Both the position numbers and the translations under genes were made by a program. From Drosophila persimilis (Eukaryota > Arthropoda > Insecta > Diptera > Drosophilidae): a stretch of 64,000 nucleotides of DNA. Position 1 is the first letter of the stretch. Every line of letters begins with the position of its first letter. The stretch spans positions 62,001-126,000 of the forward strand of contig NW_020825425.1 in the NCBI RefSeq assembly GCF_003286085.1, written 5' to 3'. This document shows, piece by piece, positions 11,101-21,430 of this stretch. Under the pieces are notes generated by a model, which saw nothing but the letters and a program-made list of their open reading frames with translations, was not told the origin of the DNA and ran no database searches.

Positions 11101-11781
11101 AGCTGGTCTCGGTAGTGAAAAAGAGAATACGGTTTCCACGTACCTGTGGTCCGAGAAGGAGTGCTCTTCCAGGACCCTCCAGGATACCATGTTCCCGTGT
11201 AGCTCATGAGAGGCAAGTGTGAGGTCCAGGACCTCCTTGCGGTTTTTAATAATGAAGGTGGGATCACTCCCCCTATTTAAAAGGACCATCTGAGTGGTCA
11301 GTAAATAGTTGAAAAGGTACTCACCCCTTTCGTTGGTGTCAGTGCTTCCCCACTGGCAGTGGTGTGCGTTGGCGTCGCACCCTACGATTAGGCCGGTGTC
11401 CTTGGCCTCGCAGTCTGTGATTAGCGCCCTGAGCGCCTGTGGAGGGGGGTCTAGTTGGTCGTGACCCATGTACGTGGAGCAGATTCTCAGTGAGCACCCC
11501 TGGCCTTCGAGGCTCACTGCTGTTTGGTCTTCATTACTGAAATTTGGGAGCAAAAATAAGTGCAAATCTCTTTTTGCAAGGATGCAGGTGCGAGTTTTAC
11601 CTGCGGAGTCAGCTACGTATAGCTTATAGTCAGGAGTCCTCAGACCGGAGACCCTGTTTCCGAGGATCCAGGGCTCCTGAATGAGGACTATGTCGGCTCC
11701 ACCCTTGGCTAGGTGGAGCAGGAGAGCAGCGCATGCTGCCTTACAATGGTGGAGGTTTATCTGCAGGAGTATCAGTGACAT
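8188..11781 (-). CDS. LOA-like LINE ORF2 (endonuclease-RT-RNase H), apparently intact
   Basis: A 1197-residue open frame without interruption. The N-terminus is an apurinic-type endonuclease: LLQINLHHCKAACAALLLHL, then IVLIQEPW with the catalytic E, GCDANAHHCQWG and FSDHRYVE near residue 210. The RT spans about residues 440-720 with FRPISLSSFLLKTMER, AFLDIEGAFN, RGTPQGGVLSPLLWN and the catalytic VAYADDV. RNase H follows at about 900-1040 (FYTDGSKLDG, QAEVVAIKEA, SDSQAAI, GHRDIEGNDAADELAR). A CCHC-like cysteine cluster (CRSCRDEEEEESVPHFFCHC) is near the C-terminus. It starts 41 bases inside the ORF1 3' end in another frame. This is the best-preserved coding region in the window, though ORF1 is broken. 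Confidence 0.88.
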   Translation of the reverse strand: MSLILLQINLHHCKAACAALLLHLAKGGADIVLIQEPWILGNRVSGLRTPDYKLYVADSAGKTRTCILAKRDLHLFLLPNFSNEDQTAVSLEGQGCSLRICSTYMGHDQLDPPPQALRALITDCEAKDTGLIVGCDANAHHCQWGSTDTNERGEYLFNYLLTTQMVLLNRGSDPTFIIKNRKEVLDLTLASHELHGNMVSWRVLEEHSFSDHRYVETVFSFSLPRPAQFRNLRRTNWARYSDHLCRVLPETPPEEEISREATTHLVKLFTDACNEALDKSCPSSKSRGRKKPEWWNPKLRELRKASRRLFNKAKAENAEQNWADYKASLSVYNKELRKAKRASWRKFCSDIENNSEASRLRKVLSKTTPTLGYLKNADQSWTTSSNESLNLLLNTHFPGCDENRPHYIAAPSVASSGIMNLLSQENISWAIKSFKPYKSAGPDGIIPAQLIHAGQKGTNWLKRIYEGIFSHGYIPETWLHTKVVFIPKAGKPSHTAPKDFRPISLSSFLLKTMERLLGMHLTVNIPPSLFSDSQHAYRNGRSTETALHTITSIIEASLNCKEYTLVAFLDIEGAFNNILPTAITGALTELGVDSRTVSLIDQMLQCRTVEASLGTSTSTRFVSRGTPQGGVLSPLLWNVAVNELLREIEGGGCRVVAYADDVATAFSGKFPQTLGECLTSTLMKMSKWADKCGLGVNPSKTELVLFTRKYKVPALIPPRLCGEALIFSNNAKYLGLILDRKLDWKLSIEDRVKKATVALYTCRKAIGLRWGMTPYIVRWLYTTIIRPIMLYGAVVWWPALDKRTCLNKLSRVQRMAELCITGGLRTTPGEALDTVLDLLPIDLMGKKVATLSALRMREARLWKASAVGHSGILTRHPQLPERTDYCVPSDHLSTPFQVSIPLREDWEMGEPGPANAVHFYTDGSKLDGRVGGGVYCSELNISHCFRLPDHCSVFQAEVVAIKEAISIVSKLSLDTHLVCVFSDSQAAIKALGSISSNSATVNDCRRSLHEIADQLDLFLIWVPGHRDIEGNDAADELARQGTTIPLLMEREQVAMPLATCRLLTHELFEQNANRRWQQTASCKISRLIWPYRSKKRSAELYRLSRAQCSAVTRAITGHWQIGTHASRLSIPHNDFCRSCRDEEEEESVPHFFCHCPALGNRRLRFLGAAFLTDISDLSEIKPGTLSRFIQASGWDCP

Positions 11782-13153
11782 TCCTGAGGTCCACCTCCAC
11801 CATTGTCCTGTCGTGGTCGCTCTCCGAAGAGTCCAACTCCTCCGCGACCCCGATGTGTTTGAGATCCCTAGTGAGATCGCTCACGTCTGAGACGTAACCA
11901 TCTAAGATGTCATCCGACACCACTGATGCCACGTCTGACACCGCAGGCTTGATCTCCATACTAGGGATCTCCGGGGGCTCCAGGTCTGGCTCGACCGTCG
12001 GCTGCATGCCTTTGGAGTCGGACTTGTACGGTACTACGACTACTTTCTTGTAGCCGTAGTCCACAGCGCCCTCCGTGTCGTGGAGAAGTCTGACCGACTC
12101 CTCGTTCAGGACGAGGATAATTTGGCGCCTCTGCCCGTTGCTCTCCTCTACTTTGGCCACCTTCCAATCGGCTGTGGGAAGGTGGGGGTTGCAGACCTGC
12201 AGAATCCGGAGAATCTTATCCGGCTCTGCAGGCTTCGCCGAGACCCACGCTCTGGCCCTCGGCTTGCTGGGGATGTCCTCCCACTTCACGACCTCCAGCT
12301 GGGCTCCTGGGTAGACCTCCTTGAGCGACGCTACCGCCTTCGCGTAGAGGGCCGCCGAGCGAGCATCTTGGCAGGCGATGGCTTTCACCCTGCCTTGGTG
12401 CCACCCGGCGTCCTCACACTTGGGCGGTGGTCCTCCATTCTCCTCCAACTCCTGGAGGAAACGGTCTTGGAGCTCGTTTTCCACGAGGTGCCACTTGTCC
12501 CTAGGGATCTGCCCGTCTTTAGAGCCCCTGTCTAGGACTCCAATCAGGGTTTTTTCCCCTCGCCACCTCGGCAAACGAGCGGTTGCTCAATGTCTTTGTC
12601 CTCTTGGCCTGTTGGACTTGTGTGGCGGTGTCCTCCGCCGAGCGTTGCCGCTTGCTTGGGGCCTTGGCTGTGGCCTTGCCAGCTTTGGCTGGCTGGTAGT
12701 CGGGCAGGACTGTCTTGGCCCATCGCCGCGATTCGATTCCCTGGGCAGACGCCAGGAACACCGGGTCGTCGTTGCCCAGGATGAAGGCCGCACGTCTTTT
12801 GTCCTGAAACTTGGGCCTATCTTTCGAGGCAGAGGCGCCGCCTGCCGGGGTTGTCAAGGGGTTCCCGGTCCCAAGGGGTCCGCCAGCCGCGATATCGCTC
12901 TGCATGGTCGACCCCCGGTAACCGGGTCGCCCTTGGGGCCCCCCGACGTGGATTGGCCCGATTGGCTTTTCGGTCCTCTCCTCACAGCGCCTGCTGCCTC
13001 GAGACGGTGGACCGACTTAGTCTCCTTCCCCGTCTTTTTGGGCACTGGTTTCCCAGATGCGTTTGTAGAGGGATGGTCTTTTCCCTCCGGCACTTTAGGA
13101 GGAGTGCCGTGCTCCTTTGCGGTGTTTTTTGTGTTTATGTTTAAATTTGTCAT
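11741..13153 (-). pseudogene. LOA-like LINE ORF1, copy A, two frameshifts
   Basis: ORF1 starts at the ATG at 13153 (TNLNINTKNTAKEHGTPPK), is Lys/Pro/Gly-rich at the N-terminus and carries a conserved block NRSFAEVARGKTLIGVLDRG plus a folded C-terminal half. Against copy B it has a frameshift near 12905 and a second near 12555, where an A-run is one base longer. It therefore appears as three overlapping frames (13153-12854, 12905-12519, 12574-11741). ORF1 products of such LINEs bind RNA and assist target-primed reverse transcription. The C-terminal frame ends at 11741, overlapping ORF2. Confidence 0.8.
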
Positions 13154-13254
13154 ATTTGGTCCCACGAGTAGGCGGGAAGGGGTTAGTCGCCCGAGGCATA
13201 GCCCGCGTGCCCCGGGAAGCCTTATTAAAACTGGAGGTCGGCAGGTATCCAGAG

Positions 13255-13268
13255 TTGTTGAATATTAG
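13255..13268. repeat. Right target-site duplication of LINE A
   Basis: Second copy of TTGTTGAATATTAG, matching 8029-8042. Sequence beyond it (to about 13302) continues the minus-strand gypsy-like gag-protease region. Confidence 0.9.
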
Positions 13269-13302
13269 TTGTGTGTTGTCCCGCTCCGCTGGTTTTGGGC
13301 CA

Positions 13303-15235
13303 CAGGAGGTTCCTAGGATTGTCCGGTTACGATAGAAGATTCATAAAGGACTATGCAATACTAGCCAAACCACTTACCTCATTATTAAGAGGGGAAGATG
13401 GTCGCGTATCTAAAAACAATTCGAGCAAAAAAATCATTCACCTTAACCCAGAGGCAATGGAAGCGTTCAAAAAACTTAAGAACACCCTCATTTCGACAGA
13501 AGTCATTTTACAATACCCAGATTTCAATAAAGAGTTTCAATTCACAACAGATGCCTCAAATTTCGCATTAGGAGCAGTTCTTGCTCAAAATGACAAACCA
13601 ATATCCTTCATTTCCCGAACCCTTTCGAAAGCCGAAGAAAATTATGCAGCAAACGAAAAAGAAATGCTAGCAATAATATGGTCATTGAAGTCTTTGAGAA
13701 ATTATCTCTATGGGGGAGCAAAGGTAAAAATTTACTCCGACCATCAACCCTTAACCCATTCTATGAGCGATTTGAATGGAATCGCGAGAATAAAACGATG
13801 GAGAACATTTTTGGAAGAGTACGACTATCAGCTAATCTAAAAACCAGGAAAAGCCAATGTGGTAGCTGACTCTTTGTCCAGAATCAAGGAGATAAACTCC
13901 ATCACGACACAACATAGTAGCCAAAGTTCCTCCGAAACGTTAATTCATAGTATGGAAATACCAATAAATGCTTTTAAAAACCAAATCTTTATTATTCCAG
14001 GAAACGAAAATAATTACAAATTTAGTATACCATTTCCAACATTTCATCGACATGAAATTACACAAAACACATTCACCGAAGCTGATTTATTACAAATATT
14101 AAAAAAATGCCTTAACCCCTCCATTATTAATGGAATTCAAACAACCGAACATATTATGGGACAAATCCAAAAAATATACCCATCAAATTTCTTCCAATAC
14201 AAAGTTAGATTCACACAAAGTAGAGTAGAAGATCTAAGTAACGAAAGCCAACAAGAAGAAGAGATCTTAAAAGTTCACAACAGGGCCCACAGGAATACCG
14301 TAGAAAATCAAAAACAACTCATCGAAAAATTATATTTTCCAAAAATGAAACAGAAAATTTCCACTATAGTAAAGCAGTGTCAGATTTTTAAGGAAGTAAA
14401 ATACGACAGACACCCCACTAATCCCGAAATCGTGGAAACACCAATACCACAATATCCAGGTCACACTATTCACATTGATATTTATTCCACAGAAAGAAAT
14501 TTAGTTTTGACAGCAATATACAAATTTTCCAAATTAGCCCAAGGAAGAATCATCAAATCCAAATCCATCGAAGATATAAAACCATCCCTGCATGATATTC
14601 TGTTTTATTTCGGCGTACCAAAAAATGTAGTAATTGACAATGAAAAATCCTTAAATTCAGCTTCCGTAACGTTTATGATGAAAGACCATTTGGGAATTCA
14701 GATATTTACAGCTCCACCCTACAAAAGCTCAGTAAATAGATAGGTAGAAAGATTCCATTCAACCCTCTCAGAAATAATGCGGTGTTTAAAAAGTAAAGGA
14801 ATCTATAGCACATTTCAAGAATTACTGAATCAGGCCATTTACCAGTACAATTTCTCGATACACTCAGTAACCAACAGAAAACCGTTAGAAGTATTCTTTG
14901 GTAGAAACGTAACAACAAATCCTGAATAATACGAAATAAGCCGACAAAATAATATTGACAAACTTAAAAACAAACAGGACTCGGATTTAAAAAATCACAA
15001 CAAGAAAAAAAAACGATAATACTAAACTCACCAGGTCAAGAAATATTCGTAAAAATAAACACACGGTTAGTATCAAAATTGTCTCCAAGATTTAAAAAAG
15101 AAACAGTAAAAGAAGATAATAACACTACAATTAAAACTGTGTCAGGAAAAATTGTTCACAAAAGTTACATAAAAAGTTAAAAAAAGTTAATAACTGTCCG
15201 ATATTCATTGGTCCATGTCCATGTCCGTATTAAAA
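13303..15235 (+). pseudogene. Gypsy-type element, segment 2: RT end, RNase H, integrase
   Basis: The frame enters at the RT-RNase H connection (FLGLSGYDRRFIKDYAILAK). RNase H follows (TTDASNFALGAVLAQ, YAANEKEMLAI, YSDHQPL), with a stop at 13838. The second frame (13859-14743) opens with ADSLSRI, then the integrase finger. In that finger the last cysteine of the CxxC pair is replaced (CQIF). The DDE core has HIDIYS and VIDNEKS, and a stop at about 14741 just before the VERFHST block with the catalytic E. The tail to about 15181 is frame-broken. It belongs with 2760-3283, 18961-19589 and 25139-26140 by lineage, strand and order. Confidence 0.78.
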
Positions 15236-15851
15236 TGACTAGAGGTTATATTATATGAAATATTCACATTCGCTTCCAGCTCTTGCTTAAGCCGGTTGTG
15301 TTTTTTTTTCTTGCTCCCGCATTCTCCGCCCTTTGCCTAAATATCATACAACATTGTTGTGACTTTGTTTTGATATATTATCGCATCTCTTTAATTTGAT
15401 TCTACTTTGTGTTAACCACCAGTGTTTTGTTTGTAAACAAGTGTTTAATATAAATTCAATATTGCAATCGTAACGCATCGGACTCGTGCAGGCAATTTGT
15501 TATTGTTTTTTGCTCAGTCTGCTTTTCGTTATCGCTTCTTCGGTGTGCACTGTTCTCGCGCATCAGCGTTTGCATCGCCCACACTCTCTCGTGAGCATAA
15601 GCGGGCTGCTCGCATTGTTGCTCTCACTCTCTCTGGATTTCCTATACTCTCCCTCACTGTGGACTTTTCTTTTGTGTCTCTGCTTTGGTGAGTTTACTGC
15701 TCGTTTTCTGCACTTCGTTGGATCATCTCCGTTGAATTATTGCTGCTGCAGCTGATTGTCTGGCTCGCTCTGCTGTCTGCTCTCCTACTTTACCTGCGAT
15801 CTCACTCCGTTCTTTTATTATTCGTGCACAGTGATTCTATTGCTGTCAATA

Positions 15852-16637
15852 ATGGCAATCGTTTGTAGTGCAAAGAAATGTGAATTCGGTGGTGTTATAG
15901 CCCTTGAATCACAGTTTCTCGGGCTCAAACTCTTGAGCGAATCGCCTAGACGGAAAATTCCGCATAATGATACCAATCTCTTGCAACCTAATCCGATTGG
16001 TACGCCTGCCTCCCACCTTCATCCATCGGCAGCATTTCCGTGTAGTCATGTCACGCCGTTGTCTGTAAATCCGCCAACGGTGGCTCCGGAGTTCTTTACA
16101 CCGAGCAATGTGGCCGTCACTTCTGACGCGGTGAGTGCTCCTAGTGCGGGTGTGCTGGTTGCTGACGACGTCTTGCCAATTCCTGCTCCAATTCCTGCTC
16201 CAATTCCTGCTCCAATTCCTGCTCCAATTCCTACTCCAATTCCTGCTACAACCATTGCTGCCAATTCCTCTGCCCTTGGACCGAGATCTCTTTTAGGAGT
16301 GGCTCCACCATCTCGATCTCGCTCGGGACTTCAACTTAGAGCAGTGGTCCCTCGGAAAGCAATATTTGTTTCTCGTCTTATTCCTGAGACTACAACAGAG
16401 GATGTTAAACAACATCTTTCCTCTAAACTTAACACTTCGCCTGTTGATATAGTTGTGACTAAATTTACATTTAAACATAAGCGCAACATATCATCATTTA
16501 AAATTCTTCTCCCTGATTCTTTACTATCCCGTTCTCTAGAACCGTCAATATGGCCTGAGCATTCAATTGTGCATGAGTTCCTTCTCAAAGATTCGAACTC
16601 GAATCCAAGAATTACCGAACATGCTCCAAAAAACTGA
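15852..16637 (+). CDS. Jockey-like LINE ORF1 protein
   Basis: The ATG at 15852 (MAIVCSAKKCEFGG) is the first good start in a frame open since 15756. The product is about 261 residues. The middle has a Pro/Ile/Ala tandem repeat (PIPAPIPAPIPAPIP) from a 12-bp array at about 16177-16250. The C-terminal third carries an RRM-like block (KAIFVSRLIPETTTEDVKQH) typical of insect LINE ORF1 proteins, which package element RNA. The stop overlaps the ORF2 start as TGATG (16635-16639), a termination-reinitiation arrangement. The usual C-terminal CCHC knuckles are not seen. Confidence 0.7.
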   Translation: MAIVCSAKKCEFGGVIALESQFLGLKLLSESPRRKIPHNDTNLLQPNPIGTPASHLHPSAAFPCSHVTPLSVNPPTVAPEFFTPSNVAVTSDAVSAPSAGVLVADDVLPIPAPIPAPIPAPIPAPIPTPIPATTIAANSSALGPRSLLGVAPPSRSRSGLQLRAVVPRKAIFVSRLIPETTTEDVKQHLSSKLNTSPVDIVVTKFTFKHKRNISSFKILLPDSLLSRSLEPSIWPEHSIVHEFLLKDSNSNPRITEHAPKN

Positions 16638-17577
16638 TGTACTATTTTTCCATGCACTATCAGAACGTTCGCAGTTTGCTGGGAAAATTGCGTCAAATTC
16701 ATACTAATAGCGCGTCCTTTGATTTCGATGCCATCGCGTTTACCGAAACCTGGCTTAACTCCTCTGTCAATGATCATGAAATTTTCATTGATAGTTACAC
16801 TATTTATATAATGGACCGCCCATCTTTTGCAGGTGGGGTTCTGATTGCAGTTAAATCTGTTTTCTCATCTGAGTTATTCCCATTTAATAACATTCACGGA
16901 ATTGAATTTGTTGCAGTCAAAGTTCGTGTTGGCTCCGCATTTTTCTATTTAACCTGCTCTTACATTCCTCCCAGGTCTGATGCTGAGCTTTACTTACACC
17001 ACCTCTCAGCAATTAATATTGTTGTTTCTGCATTAGGGTGCAATGATCGAATTATTGTCATGGGGGACTTTAACCTCCCATTTCTTTCTTGGCTGCCTTG
17101 TGATGACGCTAACCTGTTGTTTCCCAATTTCCATAACGACTTTATCAATGGGCTAACGGATATTTCCGTTGTCCAAATTAATGCCGTTAAAAAAATTAGG
17201 GACAGACTTCTTGACCTCGTTTTTGTTAACGATGGTTCTCTTGCTACGGTATCTAGAGCAAGCCCAATATCTCTCCCTGAAGATCCTTACCATCCAACTT
17301 TGTTGATATCACTGGAGTGTACACAATCTGGAGGTGCTGACAGTTCCATGGCTCCTTGTCACATAAAGTGTTTTCGCAAAACAAACTTTATCGATTTAGA
17401 TCTACATCTCTCGCGTGTTGATTGGTCGTTTCTTTATTCATTACCGAACATAGATGCCACTGTTAACTCGTTTTATAGTTCTATTTACTCCGCCCTAAAT
17501 ACGTTTGTTCCAGATATCACTGTACCTGTATCGTCAAAGCCTCCCTGGTTCTCCAAGTATTTGTCATACTTAAAAAA
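16637..17577 (+). pseudogene. Jockey-like LINE ORF2 endonuclease domain (truncated)
   Basis: The AP-type endonuclease is clear: MHYQNVRSLLGKL with the catalytic N, FDAIAFTETWLN with the catalytic E, and IVMGDFNLPFLSWLP with DxN. It ends with the D-block before the spacer at about 17500 (PWFSKYLSYLKN). The frame then reads into a Helentron arm and stops. The rest of ORF2 resumes at 18593 without RT motifs 1-3. Confidence 0.85.
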
Positions 17578-18592
17578 CGAGGGGGAACGTTGTGAGTTGC
17601 TGCGGACACCGCAACTCTACGGTTATACCCGATACTAAGTCAGTATGGCTCTCCTCCGGCAGACGCCGCTAATATTAAACGACACGACAAAGAGTGCGTG
17701 CGAGAGAGACAGAAAATCAGTCTGAGCGTGACGTCGGGCGCTGCGTAGCCACTGCAAATTGATTTGTTCCTTTTGGCTATAAAAATGATCTGATCTGATC
17801 CAGATTCAGCAACCTGATAGATATGGTCATTATTTATGATTCTGCGTTTTTAGTTTTCTCGAATGTGCAATATTGAGGATGCAACAGATTTTCGTCCTTT
17901 GTGTGGGCGGAAGGGGGTGGGGCGAAATTTTGAGATATACGTTTTATATTGAGATCTAACAGGAGTACGGACACTAAATATGGTTACTCTAGCCTTAATA
18001 CTCTCTGAGATTTGTGAATATCCCCAGATTTGCATCCTTTGCGGGGGCGGAAGGGGGTGTGGCGAAATTTTGAAACAAACTCGTCTCGGTCTGATATATT
18101 AGGATACACCCCCTTCCGCCCCCGCAAAGGATGCAAATCTGGGGATATTCACAAATCTCAGAGACTATTAAGGCTAGAGTAACCAAATTTAGTATCCGCA
18201 CTCCTGTTAGATCTCACTATAAAACGTATATCTGAAAATTTCGCCCCACCCCCTTCCGCCCACACACAGGACGAAAATCTGTTGCATCAACAATATTGCA
18301 CATTCGAGAAAACTAAAAACGCAGAATCATAAATAATGACCATATCTATCAGGTTGCTGAATCTGGATCAGATCAGATCATTTTTATAGCCAAAAGGAAC
18401 AAATCAATTTGCAGTGGCTACGCAGCGCCCGACGTCACGCTCAGACTGATTTTCTGTCTCTCTCGCACGCACTCTTTGTCGTGTCGTTTAATATTAGCGG
18501 CGTCTGCCGGAGGAGAGCCATACTGACTTAGTATCGGGTATAACCGTAGAGTTGCGGTGTCCGCAGCAACTCACAACGTTCCCCCTCGTTTT
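17574..18592. mobile_element. Inverted pair of Helentron 3' halves (487-bp palindrome arms, 45-bp spacer)
   Basis: Left arm 17574-18060 is the reverse complement of right arm 18106-18592, about 98% identical by eye, around a 45-base spacer. Both outer ends are the Helentron 3' terminus with its hairpin (GAGTTGCGGTGTCCGCAGCA) and CCCCCTCGTT end. Both inner ends stop in the same GGGGGCGGAAGGGGGTGT stretch, so the 5' half of the element is missing from both. Host LINE sequence continues on either side. Confidence 0.92.
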
Positions 18593-18960
18593 ATTTGTGA
18601 ATGACCTTCCTCAAGTTATAACATACTCTACTACACTAATGTGTGCTGATGATGTCAAAATCTGTCTTTCTTACTCTGATTGGTATTTGCACACACGCCT
18701 TCAACTTGATCTAAGTGAACTACTATTGTGGTGTTCAACTAATCTTCTTTTTCTGAACCTTTCCAAATGCAAACTTATGACATTTTACCGTCGCGCTACT
18801 CATTTTGTCCCATATGTTCTAGGAAATCATGTCCTTGAGCGAATTTCGAGTTCAAATGACCTCGGAGTCCTTTTTGATCATAAGATGTGTTTTAACACCC
18901 ATATAGCTGCAACTGTAAATAAAGCTAAGGGTGTTTTAGCGTTCATTGAACACTTACGGA
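18593..18960 (+). pseudogene. Jockey-like LINE ORF2, RT C-terminal part
   Basis: The frame resumes at FVNDLPQVITYSTTLMCADD. The tract around CADDVKI corresponds to the catalytic YADD block with Tyr replaced by Cys, and LLFLNLSKCKLMTFYRR follows. The end FIEHLRN is the last LINE sequence before gypsy env resumes. No thumb or C-terminal zinc region remains. Confidence 0.75.
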
Positions 18961-19589
18961 ATTAATAAACCATGTAAAGACTACAATAACGTAAAAATTT
19001 GCAAAACAAATAATGTAATCAACTTAAACCACGATAACTGTATTAGTAGATTAATGATAGGGAAAGATTCCTCGTGTAACTACAGCAATGCAGAACACAT
19101 CGAACCTATAGAAGAAATAGATTCCGACTCACTCCTCCTAAATAACTTCAACGGAACAATAAAATGGCAAAACGCTATGAAAAACTAAGGGGCACTTACT
19201 TATTAAAGTACTGGAACGATACAATAAACATTAACGAAAAGAAATTTACAAACATTCACAAAACTATAACCAAACCACAGACTCCAATGGTACAAGGAGG
19301 CCCATTGCAAGAAAAACGCATAAAAATACTTTCTCTCAAAGCACTCGAAGAACTTCACATTCGTATTGTACGAAACACTTAAACATCCTTCAAACTCACT
19401 CCTCAATAAATAGTATTATTTACAATTGCAATAATACTGATCATAATATCACATGTGTGTCGAAAACCACAAAAAGTGATACTCAACATTCCTCCAGAAA
19501 TACCAAAAATCAAAATCAAAACCGATACAAAGATACCAACAAACACAAACCAAAATCTTGAATTTAATAATATACCATATTTCTAAAAA
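18961..19589 (+). pseudogene. Gypsy-type element, segment 3: envelope (env) C-terminal region
   Basis: An Asn/Cys-rich ectodomain stretch (about 18946-19188) ends in the LLLNNFNGTIK block seen near the C-terminus of errantivirus envelope proteins, which derive from baculovirus-F-like fusion proteins. The frame breaks at 19188. A second part (19201-19589) covers the pre-membrane region and 3' non-coding sequence. Bases 19201-19589 recur at 25141-25530, flanking LINE B. The gene is fragmentary and non-functional. Confidence 0.65.
19201..19589 (+). repeat. Left ~390-bp direct repeat flanking LINE B
   Basis: Aligns end to end with 25141-25530 with roughly ten differences by eye. It ends exactly where LINE B begins (TGGCCGTCAG at 19590). 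Confidence 0.9.
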
Positions 19590-20080
19590 TTTGGCCGTCA
19601 GCCGTCGGGTGCTACAGGGGGATAAACGGATGTCGGGTCGGCTCGTCACAACTGTAGACTCGGAACGGGGCACAGGCGCCTCGGGTTCATGGCTTGCCCT
19701 GGATCCAAGGCGACTGTGCTCCGCGTCATAGGATACAGGTGGGCACGAGCGAACCGGCACCCGCCGTAACTGTACACACCGGCGGAAGTGCGACTATACT
19801 CTCCCCGTGAGGGCGGCTGGAAACAGGTCCTGGTACGGTCATGTCTCTGCCAGGATGCTGGCTAATTGTAGTCGGGCGGAGAGAAGAAAACTCTCAGTGA
19901 AATAACCCCAATCCAAGGTGACACTGTCATATGCCGAGGGATGCATGGCCGAGGGGGTGCTCGGTCGCTTATATGCGGACTCCGGATACCTGCCGACCTC
20001 CAGATTTAATAAGGCTTCCCGGGGCACGCGGGCTATGCCCCGGGCGACTAACCCCTTCCCGCCTACTCGTGGGATCAAAT

Positions 20081-21331
20081 ATGCCAAATTTAACTATTCA
20101 AACAAAAAACACCGCAAAGGAGCACGGCACTCCTCCTAAAGTGCCGGGGGGAAAAGACCATCCCTCTACAAACGCATCTGGGAAACCAGTGCCCAAAAAG
20201 ACGGAGAAGGAGACTAAGTCGGGCCACCGTCTCGAGGCAGCAGGCGCTGTGAGGAGAGGACCGAAAAGCCAATCGGGCCAATCCACGTCGGGGGGCCCCA
20301 AGGGCGACCTGGTTACCGGGGGGGCGACCATGCAGAGCGATATCGCGGCTGGCAGACCCCTTGGGACCGGGGACCCCTTGACAACCCCGGCAGGCGGCGC
20401 CTCTGCCTCGAAAGATAGGCCCAAGTTCCAAGACAAAAGACGTGCGGCCTTCATCCTGGGCAACGACGACCCGGTGTTCCTGGCGTCTGCCCAGGGAATC
20501 GAATCGCGGCGATGGGCCAAGACAGTCCTGCCTGACTACCAGCCAGCCAAAGCTGGCAAGGCCACAAGCAAGCGGCAACGCTCGGCGGAGGACACCGCCA
20601 CAAAAGTCCAACAGGCCAAGAGGACGAAGACACTGAGCAACCGCTCGTTTGCCGAGGTGGCGAGAGGAAAAACCCTGATTGGAGTCCTAGATAGGGGCTC
20701 TAAAGACGGGCAGATAACTAGGGACAAGTGGCACCTCGTGGAAAACGAGCTCCAAGACCGTTTCCTCCTGGAGTTGGAGGAGAATGGAGGACCACCGCCC
20801 AAGTGTGAGGACGCCGGGTAGCACCAGGGCAGGGTGAAAGCTATCGCCTGCCAAGATGCTCGCTCGGCGGCCCCCTACGCGAAAACGGTAGCATCGCTCA
20901 AGGAGGTCTACCCAGGAGCCCAGCTGGAGGCCGTGAAGAGGGAGGACATCCCCAGCAAGCCGAGGGCCAGAGCGTGGGTCTCGGCGAAGCCTGCAGCGCC
21001 GGATAAGATTCTCCGGATTCTGCAGGTCTGCAACCCCCACCTTCCCAGAGCCGATTGGAAGGTGGCCAAGATAGAGGAGAGCAACGGGCAGAGGCGCCAA
21101 ATCATCCTCGTCCTGAACGAAGAGTCGGTCAGACTTCTCCACGACACGGAGGGCGCTGTGGACTACGGCTACAAGAAGGTAGTCGTAGTACCGTACAAGT
21201 CCGACTCTAAGGGCATGCAACCGACGGTCGAGCAAGTCCTGGAGCCCCCGGAGATCCCTAGCATGGAGATCAAGCCTGCGGTGTCAGACGTGTCATCAGT
21301 GTATCGGATTACGGTTACGTGTCAGACGTGA
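20081..21331 (+). pseudogene. LOA-like LINE ORF1, copy B
   Basis: ATG at 20081 (MPNLTIQTKNTAKEHGTPPK). The frame is clean through the two sites where copy A is shifted. It carries a TGG-to-TAG nonsense change at 20819-20821 (copy A has Trp) and a frameshift near 21300, after which it ends at 21331. Copy A and copy B carry different lesions, so the two died independently. Confidence 0.85.
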
Positions 21332-21430
21332 GCGATCTCACTAGGGATCTCAAGCACATCGAGGTCGGGGAGGAGTTGGACTCTTCGGAGAGCGACTACG
21401 ACAGGACAATGGTGGAGGTGAACCTCAGGA

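Larger units (their letters stand above)
8043..13254 (-). mobile_element. LOA-like non-LTR retrotransposon, copy A
   Basis: A two-ORF LINE with ORF1, endonuclease, reverse transcriptase and RNase H, in the order known for the LOA clade (LOA, bilbo, Trim). The 3' end on the minus strand is a short run of CCTAA units rather than poly(A). The 5' end is truncated: compared with copy B (19590) about 390 bases of the 5' untranslated region are missing. A 14-bp target duplication frames it (8029-8042 and 13255-13268). Clade assignment is inferred from domain order and ORF1 character. Confidence 0.85.
15236..18960 (+). mobile_element. Jockey-like LINE with deleted RT core and a nested Helentron palindrome
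   Basis: A 5' untranslated region (15236-15851), ORF1, ORF2 endonuclease and the terminal part of RT lie in order on plus. The body is interrupted at 17574-18592 by two inverted Helentron arms. RT motifs 1-3 are absent: sequence passes from the endonuclease-RT spacer directly to FVNDLPQ. The 3' end is missing as well, since gypsy env sequence resumes at about 18961. Both ends lie in the env region of the gypsy-type element. Clade is inferred from the two-ORF organisation and endonuclease wording. Confidence 0.75.

Noticed and set aside
12378-13268. 296-residue plus-strand frame and similar minus-strand frames at 20090-20611
   Set aside because: Antisense shadows of the GC-rich LINE ORF1 in copies A and B.
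17574-18592. Classical DNA transposon with long terminal inverted repeats (Foldback-like)
   Set aside because: Each arm is recognisable as the 3' half of the Helentron seen singly at 40527 and 57971, with hairpins at the outer ends. No target duplication of a TIR transposon was found.
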